This document shows, piece after piece, positions 11,240-20,106 of a DNA stretch of 64,000 nucleotides. A model generated the notes under the pieces. It was not told the origin of the DNA and did no database searches. It was given only the letters and a program-made list of their open reading frames with translations. The stretch is from Phycomyces nitens (Eukaryota; Mucoromycota; Mucoromycetes; Mucorales; Phycomycetaceae), in assembly GCA_022702545.1 (NCBI GenBank), contig JAHRBC010000008.1:558001-622000 (forward strand), read 5' to 3'. Numbering within the stretch: the first letter of the stretch is position 1; every line of letters starts with the position of its first letter. The translations under genes and the position numbers were made by a program.

Positions 11240-12909
11240 CTACAACAATTCTCACAGTACAACATCAGCAGACCACACAACCACGAAACCTCCAAGTCAA
11301 CCGTAAAACAAAAGTGTGTACAAGTACCACAAATCAAGGAATCATCAGCATCACAACAATTACAACAACAATTAACGACATCGAACTACACCATTCCATC
11401 AGACGGCATACTCCCGAGCGGTCGACTGCAACAATTTCTGAATTATTGGAAGACCATAACAAATCACCCATGGCCCTTATTGGTGATTCAGCATGGTTAC
11501 AAGATCCAATTTACAAAGAACTCGACCCCGTGGAAGAACCAGAAAAAACAGACAACAGTAGAGGAGCAATTTCATATAAACGAAGCAGTTCAGAAATTTC
11601 TAAATGGAGGCATTATTGAAAAATCACCCACACAGGATCGACGATTCCTCTCGAAATTCTTTACATTACAAGAGAAGACAAAGAGAAGGCCGATTCTAGA
11701 TTGTCAAAAACTGAACTCGTTCATACAAGTAGAACATTTCAAGATGGAAGGAGTCCCAGCTCTACGCGAATTACTCGAAAAAACGATTATATTTGCAAAA
11801 TCGACTTAAAAGATGCATACGTAGTAGTTCCTATTCACGACGATTCCAAAGATTTCTTAAGCTTCGAAAACGAAGGTGTCGTTTACCGCTACAAATCACT
11901 CGCGTTTGGTCTAAGTGTAGCTCCAAGAATATTTTCCAAAATAATGCGATATGCTATCGAACCGCTCAGAAAGGAAGGCATTCAAATAATATATTATCTA
12001 GACGACATATGCATTTTGGCAACGACAAAACAAGAAATGAATCAATTGACGATGAAGGTGCAACATCATTTAGAGAAACTGGGCTTCATTATAAACTACA
12101 AGAAAAGTATCCTCACCCCATCAAAGACTCAAGGGTTTCTAGGGTTCTCGTTCAACAGCAAGACTGTGATTATATCAGTTCCAACATTGAAGATTACCAA
12201 CTTAGTGAAGAGAATCAGACAGGTAATGACAAACCCAATGAAAACATGCCGATGGATAGCGGGTCTACTGGGGAAGATGACATCGATGATACCGGCGATA
12301 GGCGAAGCTCTATTACACATCAGGTACCTCCAACGGGACTTATCGAGGACATTACACATGACACATCAGAACTGGGAAGCAACTTGCAATGTATCGAACA
12401 CCAGTCTTCATGAATTGCGTTGGTGGGAGACTTATATAACTCAGAAGAACGGATTGCCAATTCAGAAGATTCCAGCGGCCAACCCAAATACAATAATACA
12501 CGTAGATGCATCGAACAGTGGATGGGGAGTCAGCTCAAACCTGATAACAGCATCAGGGTTTTGGAATCAAGAAGAGGAACAGCAGTCAATAAACGTGCGA
12601 GAGTTGAAGACAATCTTGTTTGCGCTACAGTACCACGCCCAAAAATGCGAAAACTCAATCATAAAAATTTACTCAGACAACAAGACAGCGTTGAAATACA
12701 CAACAAAATCTGGAGGGACAACATCAATGATTTTACAGGATCTAGCAATTCAAATTCAGGACCTATGCAACAACTACAACATGCAAGTCATTTATCAACA
12801 CATCCCGGGGATCTTGAACACCCAAGCCGACCAGTTGAGCAGACGCAAGAAACCATTGTACGAATCAACAATTCCGAGGAATATGTTCAATTATATACAA
12901 CAAAAGTAG
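11240..12909 (+). pseudogene. DIRS reverse transcriptase/RNase H (Pol), frameshifted
   Basis: The frame is open directly after the Gag TAA and in the same phase as Gag. The first in-frame ATG lies inside the RT domain, so translation as a Gag-Pol fusion is likely. RT motifs: RRPILDCQKLN, KIDLKDAYVVVPI, LAFGLSVAPRIFSK, and the catalytic YYLDDI near 12000. The RNase H segment carries IIHVDASNSGWGV, INVRELKTIL and IYSDNKTALKY, ending at 12909. In this copy an A run at 11778-11783 has six A, whereas copy 2 has seven (50991-50997), which shifts the frame just before the catalytic core. It is therefore a pseudogene or an assembly error. Confidence 0.85.
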
Positions 12910-13022
12910 GGACCATTGAAGATCGACGCATTTGCAGCTCGCCACAACCATCAATCCTGGTTCCCAATGATCATGAGAATGAAGCATGTACAACCACCGA
13001 TACTGTGGAAGTTGAATCAAAG

Positions 13023-14063
13023 ATGGACAATAGCCGCTTGGCGGTTATCAACAACTACAGGTTACAGAATGGTGTGACAGAGGAAATGCTCAGTTCTTTG
13101 AACGCGAAAACTAGACAATCAACTCACAAAATATACGACAATGGATGGAGACAATGGATTTCATGGTGTCAACAACAACAGCCTTTGTACGAACCGTTGA
13201 AATATGATGAACAAACCGTGGTAAAAATTTTATTAGCCTACAAGGATTATAGTAATACACACTTGAATACTTTCAAATCGTCAATCGCCGAACAGCCATT
13301 AGTCAAAGAATTTTTCGCAGCTAGACGAAATTTGGAAGTTCGGATCCCTACAGAACAACAATCAACAACATGGGATGTACATATGCTAGTAGACTACATT
13401 AAAGAACATCTAACACCAACAGCCGATCTCAGTCTTGATCAACTGCGATTGAAAACAATTTTATTACTGTGCATAACAACCATGTGGCGTCCAAGATCCG
13501 ATATCGGTCGACTACAGCATCGTGATATTACTTTCAAGCAAGAGGGAATGACCTCAAGTATTCGTATTCATGCAAGAACGCCAAAGGAAAGCCAAGTAAA
13601 ATCGATTACATTGGGAAGCATTGAGGATGAAGAATTATGCCCGGTCAAGACGACTGATAGATTCATTACAAGGACAGCTAGTATGAGACAAAACTTACCT
13701 GAAGATCATATCCTATTCCTAGCGTACATCGATTCCAATACCAAAACACCCACTTCAGTAAGACCAACTACTGTGGCAAACTGGATACAATCGGCCATGG
13801 ATTTGGCGGGAATTGACACTAAAGAATATCAAGCACATTCGGTACGGGCAGCAGCAAGTACAAAGACAGTGGAAATAGGTCACTCTATACAAGACATGAA
13901 GAAGCATGGAAACTGGAGTTTAAACTCAAACACTTTCGAAAACTTTTACTACAAACCGTCCTCACAAACTGCAACTAGCACCAAGATCAGCAATTCAATT
14001 TTTCTTCTCCGGAGAAACGTATCACATTGGAAGCCGAAGTGGAGTCAACTGGGATTCGTTTAG
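13023..14063 (+). CDS. DIRS tyrosine recombinase
   Basis: The proposed start is ATG 13023 (MDNSRLAVINNYR); the same frame is open back to 12420, overlapping RNase H, so the true start is uncertain. The C-terminal half shows the tyrosine-recombinase signature: first Arg in MWRPRSDIGRL, the H-x-x-R pair in AHSVRAAAS, Trp in HGNWSL, and the nucleophile in NFYYKP near 13950. It would integrate the circular DNA intermediate without target duplication. The tail differs from copy 2: a T run near 13999 is one base shorter here, so this frame ends in RNVSHWKPKWSQLGFV at 14063 instead of running on to the 53361 equivalent. The catalytic residues are not affected. Confidence 0.85.
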   Translation: MDNSRLAVINNYRLQNGVTEEMLSSLNAKTRQSTHKIYDNGWRQWISWCQQQQPLYEPLKYDEQTVVKILLAYKDYSNTHLNTFKSSIAEQPLVKEFFAARRNLEVRIPTEQQSTTWDVHMLVDYIKEHLTPTADLSLDQLRLKTILLLCITTMWRPRSDIGRLQHRDITFKQEGMTSSIRIHARTPKESQVKSITLGSIEDEELCPVKTTDRFITRTASMRQNLPEDHILFLAYIDSNTKTPTSVRPTTVANWIQSAMDLAGIDTKEYQAHSVRAAASTKTVEIGHSIQDMKKHGNWSLNSNTFENFYYKPSSQTATSTKISNSIFLLRRNVSHWKPKWSQLGFV

Positions 14064-14114
14064 GTACGAAAACTAATACCAATGTTGACGAAACGAAGGC
14101 TGAAAATGTGATAC
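14019..14114 (+). repeat. DIRS internal complementary region
   Basis: The first half (14019-14078) is the reverse complement of the left outer end 10276-10333. The second half (14079-14114) is the reverse complement of the right outer end 14306-14342. In DIRS-1 this region templates the joining of the two ends into a circle. Confidence 0.9.
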
Positions 14115-14233
14115 ATACCCGACCCTGGTACCGCTTTTTCGGTTAACCAACAGATTTATTAGTATTACATTATCATTTATAGTTATCATTTCCCTCCCTC
14201 AAAAAAAATTGAATAGTATATAGCTTAGCTTAG

Positions 14234-14315
14234 AAGATATAGGGAAGAAAGGGAAACATTTTATTATTATTAAGAAAGGAAAATAAAGCGTGGCTCAGAG
14301 AGCATGTATCACATT
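14234..14315 (-). repeat. DIRS right inverted terminal repeat
   Basis: Reverse complement of 10325-10407. It contains AAATAAAGCGTGGCTCAGAG, which recurs exactly at the end of the unrelated-looking DIRS remnant near 37731. The outer end 14316-14342 is specific to this side and reappears in the internal complementary region. Confidence 0.9.
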
Positions 14316-14358
14316 TTCAGCCTTCGTTTCGTCCACATTGGTAATTAGAATTCTACCT

Positions 14359-14485
14359 CTTTTAGTATCTAAAAGAATATCATTTATCAAATCACGCAGC
14401 TTATTTTAGTCTCTAAAATTTGCTTTAAATCATATTAAAAGAAGATCTTTCAGGGGTATTATAAGCACATTTTAGTGACTAAAAT
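14359..14485. repeat. Three phased 17-bp palindromes in the MITE
   Basis: CTTTTAGTATCTAAAAG at 14359, ATTTTAGTCTCTAAAAT at 14403 and ATTTTAGTGACTAAAAT at 14469. Spacings are 44 and 66 bp, both multiples of 22. Arms are conserved and the central 3 nt vary. They resemble subterminal transposase-binding sites of CACTA elements (inference). Confidence 0.75.
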
Positions 14486-14556
14486 CGACTATATCTTTTG
14501 CAGTGACACATAATTAATATTCTTTGTGATACGTGAAACTGAGCAATTTTTGCAGT

Positions 14557-15905
14557 GAGAAGGACACTGCGCCGTTGGCATCACCACACCCACATACAAG
14601 GATTTGAGCTCGGCGACAAGGGGACGGAGGTAGTGGTTGATTTCACTGGCTTTGGCTTCTTTTGGCCCAGGCATCAGACCAACGAGAAGAACGTTCTCTT
14701 TCTTATAACGTTTGGCCCTCGGCAGATTATTGACAGAGAGATAGATGACTCCGCAAGAGTATGTGACCCCATCGAAAGGCTGAAACCAATCGATGTTCAT
14801 GGTAAGCATGAGAGATCGCTCATGATCCACAAATTGCCTGTCATTGGCATCTTTCAACTCACTCCACTTGGCGCCATCATAGATGTCAAACATCATTCCA
14901 AGAACTTGGTGTCTTGCTCTCCAATGGTTGATGGCTTCCTCAAATCCAAGGCAACGGAAGAAGATTGACAGTGCACTGATTACTGAGCTGTACATATATA
15001 TCTTGTTGGGCAAGGACGTGTTTTCTGGAGGAGCCTGGAAGAGCTGGCTTCCACAAGTATTTCCAGAGAGCCTCTCGAGATCGCAGCATCGGGGAACACC
15101 TTCAGACTCCAAGTATGTCTTGTGACAATCGCCGCATGCCACAAAACGCTGGATACTCTTGGATAAAGCTGTCATGCCAGTCATTGAGTTGAGGCCGCTC
15201 AAGCTAGATGGAAGGCGGAATGATTGGCCAAAGTGAGACAGGACCTCGTTCAGAAACTTGATCAAGATCGAACCACCCGAATTGACGACATACTTTGAGA
15301 TGAAGAAAGCAGCAAAGGTGGCAACAAAGGTATGAAGCGGGTCTGCAGGCATAGAAGTTTCAAATTGCTCTGTTTGGTTTTTGTATTAATATATGGTATA
15401 TGCTTATTTATTTTGTACTAACCTTCAAGTTCTTCAACCTCATCTTCAGAATCGTCCGAACCATTCAACTCATTGTCATCGGCATCTTCACTTTCAACTA
15501 AAAATAATAATATAGCAAGAGCAAAAGGCAAGTATTTGTATTCTGTTATGTAAAGAATATCCTTGCAAGTGATTACAATTTATTATATTGTGTAAATAAA
15601 ATTATATACTTACATTCAACATTCTCTTCGGCATCATTGACTTCACGTCAATCTCCATGTCATTGTCATTCACCATCAGAGAAGCTTTAGAATACAATTA
15701 TATATTTTAAAGAAAACGGTTAATTATGACAAAAAATAATAATTTACGGCATACACTTACAAGAACTTCTAGCTTGAAAGCTTCTTACAATATCATTGGT
15801 GATATGTCTTCGGTATGTTTGAGTTGATACCATGACAAAGCCTCTGTTATTAGAAGAGCAGATAGCACACTTGCATTCGACTTGATTGTCTGAGTATCTG
15901 GACAT
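14557..15905 (-). pseudogene. tnp2-type transposase relic B (5' part only)
   Basis: Four exons can be joined. 15905-15761 encodes MSRYSDNQVECKCAICS with a small Cys cluster and TYRRHI. A short acidic exon lies at about 15690-15612 and a second acidic exon at about 15498-15422. The main exon starts at 15369 (EQFETSMPADPLHTFVATF) and carries FDIYDGAKWSEL, WFQPFDGVTYSCGVIYLSV and GLMPGPKEAK. Splice phases agree throughout when copy 2 is used; here the second exon has lost one base near 15652. The gene stops making sense after QCPS at 14557, where CACTGCAAAA-like sequence replaces the expected C-terminal half, so it was truncated by an insertion or deletion. It is diverged from relic A. Confidence 0.8.
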
Positions 15906-16294
15906 ATTGATTTTTAATAGTCTTTTTAATTGACAAGAAAGGCAAATGGCTCAGGAACATATTTTAATATATATCATTTTTAGAATATCAACTGCCAAAA
16001 TGACATAGCTTGCATTGACACCCAAAACTGGGATTTGTCTATAAGCAGAAATAGTTGTCTCATTCCTGGTTACAGGATTGCAAACATATGTTTGTTCATA
16101 TATGCCTTTTATAATATACGTCATTACATCTCTCTTACAGAACTGACATCATTTATAATAAATCAAAAAGAGAAATATATACTCTTTAAGCAATTAATTA
16201 TTTCAAAAGGGGTTTTACAATAATAAACTAGATGTTGTCTTGTAAAAAGTCTTGCTTGCTTATAAAAATCACTATTCCAATTGATTCTCTGACA
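15906..16294. other. AT-rich spacer without a gene
   Basis: Nothing recognisable apart from short AT-rich frames. It separates the start of tnp2 relic B from the Tc1 element. Confidence 0.5.
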
Positions 16295-16296
16295 TA

Positions 16297-17672
16297 CACT
16301 CACCTAAAATAGGTCATGGGACGGAGTTTCAATTTCAGATATTTTCCTTTTTTTTTTACCATATCTTTATCTTCTTTTCTTTATAAACACACCAAACTCT
16401 TTTATTTAAACAAAAACAGCCCATAAAATGTCTCATTATTACAACAGTAACCAAAAGCCCAAAATACAGGAGTTGGATGCGTTCATGAGGGGCCGAATTA
16501 TAGGTCAATGGGAAAAAGACGCTACTTACTCTGAGATTTCGACATCCCTTGACATTACAATCAGTACTGTTGGAAATGTCATAAAAGCCTTTAGAGATAA
16601 AGACATTTCCGTGCCCTCTAAACACCTGGGAGCCACTCCAAAGGTCACAAAGCGAACTCAATCCGCGATGGTTTGCTCATTCGCAAAGAGCCATTCGTCT
16701 CAATTGCAGTCCAGCATCAGAGATTAGTGGATGTAGGAAGTTCAATGTCAATGGTGACATTTCATAAAAACATGAAACTTCTTGGCTATGGATCCCATGT
16801 ACCAGCACATAAGCCTGGTATGACCGAAAGACACAAGGAAAATCGGTTGAAATGGTGCCAGGACAAGGTCAATTGGACAGTTGACCAGTGGAAATCAGCT
16901 GTCTGGTCGAATGAGTCCAGATTTCTTGTTATTGGCAATGGTGACAATATCCGAGTCATCAGAAAGAAGGGGGAGAGGTATGCCGATGAGAATATGGTCA
17001 GTACGTACAAGTTTGGCAAGGGCTCTGTCATGGTATGGGGTTGTTTCTGGGGAGGGGGTCTTGGCCCTTTGGTTACCTTAAGGAGACATCGACCAAGACA
17101 AGTACGTTGACTGCCTGGCCGAACACTTTCTCCCATGGTATGAAGAACTCGCCAGGGATACAAACAGGCAGTTTTTGTTCCAAGAAGATGACGCTCCCTG
17201 CCATACTGGTGCTTATGCCACATGGTATAAGAAAGAGAGGTGTCTCTTGAGTAGCTTTGACTTTTGGCCTGCACAGAGCCCAGATCTCAATCCTATTGAG
17301 CATATCTGGGCTCATCTTGCGCAGAAACTTCACCAAAATAGAGAAAAAGTAACCAATGTGGATGAGCTCGAGGCAGTCATTCACAGAACATGGTTAGAGA
17401 TACCTCTTCAAGTTTTGGAGAATTTGGTAGCCAGCATGCCAAATCGGGTCCAAGAAGTTATTGCAAAGAAAGGTGCAGTAACTAGATACTAGAAACTTTT
17501 TTTTTATAATTGTATCAAAAATATATAAAACTATCTTTTCATAATGTTCGGCTTTATTCTGAAGATATTTTATTATGAAGATTATTGAAAAGAAAAGGAA
17601 AAAGATATAAAAATTACTAGAAAATAATCAAAAATATGCAAATTCCATTCGATGACCTATTTCAGGTGAGTG
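16297..17672 (+). mobile_element. Tc1/mariner element with exact ends
   Basis: 1376 bp flanked by TA on both sides (16295-16296 and 17673-17674). Inverted ends of about 36 bp begin CACTCACCT and continue AAAATAGGTCAT on the left and GAAATAGGTCAT on the right. TA target duplication with CACT-type ends is characteristic of the Tc1/mariner superfamily. The internal gene is defective. Confidence 0.92.
16428..17492 (+). pseudogene. Tc1-like DDE transposase, inactive
   Basis: The N-terminal helix-turn-helix region (IIGQWEKDATYSEISTSL) is followed by a DDE_3 catalytic domain: VWSNESRF, FQEDDAPCHTGAYATWY, SPDLNPIEHIWAHL. The first catalytic Asp of the usual WSDESRF motif is Asn here, in both copies. 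One base is missing near 16677 (a T run) relative to copy 2. A second frameshift at about 17083 (LVTLRRHRPRQ where the LKGDIDQDKY frame should follow) is shared by both copies. The total length of about 350 residues equals an intact Tc1 transposase, so decay is by point lesions, not deletion. Confidence 0.88.
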
Positions 17673-17674
17673 TA

Positions 17675-18300
17675 TTGCCTTGATCGTCAATGCAGTAAAT
17701 ATTATTCACGGTTGAAAAATATTTTTCTGGGTGCCAAGCAAACGATATTTTTTTACCAGTAGAAACATATAAGTTGCAGAGTCTGCAACTGAGCCAAACC
17801 GGTATTGAGCCCCCCTTTGGGGGGACGGAAGCGAAACTCCTGGTACTTTTTTAAAACCCGAAGACAGACCAAAGACGCGTAATGTTGGACAGGGATCAAG
17901 GAGTAACAGATTCAAGAGCGATGGAAGTGGGTGTTTCCAACTCAAGAACAGAGTAATTGTAGAAGGTCCTTGGCCACTGTTTCCAAAGGGAGGGGGTGCC
18001 ATAGTGTTCGCCATAGCCGTGGTGAGGCTGTGTGGGGCCGGTTTGCGAGAATCTTCTCAGATGGCAGAGGGGAAAGCCTACGTCCTGGTTACTTGGAACA
18101 GATATAGCTCCATTACAGAAATCCAGTATCTGGGCAGCTACATGCGTCTCAGTGTCACTCTAGGGTTCTATCCAAGATACCCTCCAAAATAAACAACGAG
18201 AAAGAAGTTGTTTTTATCAAGTTGGTCCGTGACCCTATTTCATATCCCACTCCTCAGAGGTGGGACAACAATCTAGCGATTTGGGCGCAATCCACGTCAC
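17675..18300. other. Unrecognised GC-richer stretch
   Basis: Base composition is less AT-rich than its neighbours. Copy 2 carries a 110-codon frame here (56991-57320) that is broken in this copy by run-length changes: C6-TTT-G6 at 17812-17826 versus C5-TTT-G5, and five versus three G near 17993. The frame continues past its stop with coding-like composition, which suggests a decayed gene, but no family was recognised. Confidence 0.4.
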
Positions 18301-18346
18301 TTCTTACGTACAGACTGCTTAGTCCGAACCGGAAAAATAGTCTCAC

Positions 18347-18496
18347 TACTGATTTTTTCCTTGGAATTTGGCGGGTTTGACAACATTAATTGGCACAGTA
18401 ATGAATAATTACTGGTGATCTAAAGCAGAAGGTCCAGAGGAAAAAAACACCAATAATTATTCACCACTGCGCCAAATTCTAAGGAAAAAACCAGTA
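18347..18496. mobile_element. Foldback MITE with TA-type ends
   Basis: Arms 18347-18373 and 18470-18496 are 27-bp inverted repeats with two mismatches, beginning TACTGRTTTTTTCC. A second inner pair lies at 18396-18417 and 18448-18469 (22 bp, three mismatches). The left arm has a 22-bp insert the right arm lacks, and the loop is 30 bp. A short non-coding unit ending TA-CTG..CAG-TA fits a Tc1/mariner-derived MITE. Alternatively it is the terminal repeat of the defective mariner gene to its right. Confidence 0.65.
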
Positions 18497-18503
18497 TTAC
18501 ACA

Positions 18504-18554
18504 GACGGTTGAAAGATGGTTGAATATTTAAATTCCAAAGACGGATTAAAGACG
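18504..18554 (-). repeat. Isolated units of the 11-bp minisatellite
   Basis: Two adjacent units (GACGGTTGAAA, GATGGTTGAAT at 18504-18525) and, 14 bp on, GACGGATTAAAGACG (18540-18554). They match the array unit in sequence, spacing and orientation (as arrays 2 and 3), immediately beside the foldback element. Confidence 0.7.
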
Positions 18555-18661
18555 TTGCTGAAACTTTTTTTATTTTCTTTCGCCAACATCTATAAACTAT
18601 TAGTTATATACATTATCAGCCTACTGCCAATAATTACACGTCTAAAGGCAATGAAGATGAC

Positions 18662-19750
18662 ATGGACTTGGAAACAACTGCCATGAAGTATGGCGCAGTG
18701 GAGATGATTCTAGATTATGATGAAATGCAGAAAGTCCAAGAGGTACACATGGAGGAAGTCGTCAACGACCTTGTTGAGGATATAGAGCTCGTTTCGATCA
18801 AAACAACAAGAAAGAATAAAAATTGGGGACCAGGCAACGTAGAACGTCTCATCCATGTCATGTAGAAAGAGGGTTTATCTGTTCCCAAAGCTACTGAAGT
18901 CGCTGGTATACCTCGAAGCACTGCTTACGAATTGATAAACGAGTTTAATGCTAATGACGGGACTGTTCTACATGGAAACAATCCTAGAAAAACGAACAAT
19001 AAGGCTAAAAAGCTTTTTCCTGAGCATTCTGCTTTTTTTTATCAATCTTTTCGACAACAACCCTTCCATAGTGCTGGAGGAAGCAAGAATCAAGCTTTGC
19101 GAGGCATTTCCAGACCTCACTATTTTGATTCCTGGGTTATATAAGCATATTCGCGAAAAATGTAGTCTATCACTGAAGCAAGCATCAAAATATACCGCAG
19201 AAAGAGATGCACCCAAGAGCTCTGAATCTTCGCTTTGACATTGTCACACAATGGAAAGCAGTTGGTGTTGATTATCAGAAAAAAAAAGGTGGCCCAGCAA
19301 TTGTGAAGGTGCACACTCAGAAAGGCGTAAACATTAGTATTGTAGGCTGTATTTCTGCTCGTGGAATCATCGATTTTTTAAAAGCTGAGCCATTGAAGAA
19401 GAGCGATGCAGCCCAGATCGAGAAAGAATTTGGTTTGCAACAAACAAACAAGAAAAGAAAAGCGAGTACTCAGGATGCAGGTAAGAATATAAAAAAGGTT
19501 CCCAAGGGGACAACCGGCTACCATATTGTTCGATTCATGGATTCAGTTATGGACGTTTTGAACAAACATTATGAGAAAGGTACATTCAATGTTTTAGATA
19601 ATTGTAGAATGCATCACTCTGCTTTTGTAGTTGATGTTATAAACAAACGAGGCTACCTCTAAAGTCACTCCAGATTACTGTAAGGGATGGGTCCTACATG
19701 CTGAAACTTATTGGGATAGATGTCTCGATAAAGAGATTGGTTTAAAATAA
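18662..19750 (+). pseudogene. Internally deleted Tc1/mariner-type transposase
   Basis: Pieces in order: an acidic N-terminus (MDLETTAMKYG), a helix-turn-helix (KEGLSVPKATEVAGIPRSTA), a middle linker (SIVLEEARIKLCEAFPDL), then GPAIVKVHTQKGVNISIVGC, VLDNCRMHHSAFVVDVINKR and the C-terminal HAETYWDRCLDKEIGLK ending at 19750. Stops and frame changes fall at about 18863, 19040 and 19215. The segment that should hold the first catalytic Asp (between VDYQKK and GGPAIV) and the one with the final Glu (after INKRGYL) are deleted. The same lesions occur in copy 2, plus an A-run difference near 19490. It resembles transposases common in Mucorales (from memory of the family). Confidence 0.75.
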
Positions 19751-20106
19751 TAATAATAATAAAAAGAGTGTATGTCCAAAAATTGGGATATATGTTTAAT
19801 TGGCTTATATTTCTTATAGCTAAAGTAAAGTCCAGATGTTATATTTGTACCCAGAGTTATGTTAGACTAGGAGATCAAATAATGAAAAGATAGAGACAAT
19901 TGGTAGAGACCCATCTAATAATGCTTTTATCTGAAAGCCTATTCCTTTACTCTAAATATTTTATATGCTCTAAAAACATGCATAGATGACCACTTATTAG
20001 ACCATGTATATCATTCAATTAAAAGTGCACTTTATTGATATCATTTTAGACAAATTAACTTTTTCTTGGAAAAGCATTGTAAAATGAAAAGATGATAATT
20101 TCAACT
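19751..20106. other. AT-rich spacer
   Basis: A short (AAT)n run follows the transposase stop. Nothing else is recognised up to the LysM gene. Confidence 0.5.

Larger units (their letters stand above)
10276..14342 (+). mobile_element. DIRS-type retrotransposon, copy 1
   Basis: About 4.07 kb with the complete DIRS architecture. Inverted terminal repeats of about 82 bp lie at 10325-10407 and 14234-14315. An internal complementary region at 14019-14114 is the complement of the left outer end joined to the right outer end. Gene order is Gag, reverse transcriptase/RNase H, then an overlapping tyrosine recombinase. No LTRs or long target duplication are present, as expected for recombinase-mediated integration of a circular intermediate. 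No DAM-like methyltransferase domain was recognised, although many DIRS-1 relatives have one. Pol is broken by one base in this copy; the partner at 49489-53557 is intact there. Confidence 0.9.
10258..14505. mobile_element. CACTG-ended MITE, split by the DIRS element
   Basis: Inverted ends CACTGCAAAAGATAGTC at 10258 and CACTGCAAAAGATATAGTC (bottom strand) ending at 14505. Removing the DIRS insertion (10276-14342) leaves a unit of about 180 bp whose right part holds three evenly phased palindromes. CACTG termini with subterminal repeats fit the CACTA superfamily, the same superfamily as the two flanking tnp2 relics. Target duplications were not convincingly found. Confidence 0.6.

Noticed and set aside
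12420..13022. N-terminal 200 codons of the recombinase frame
   Set aside because: Overlaps the RNase H coding sequence in another phase and has shadow-like composition; the conservative start at 13023 was used, though the extension cannot be excluded.
18182..18260. Hairpins (CAACGAG..GTTG and CCCAC..GTGGG) as an RNA gene
   Set aside because: Short stems in unrecognised sequence with no promoter box; not enough to call an RNA.
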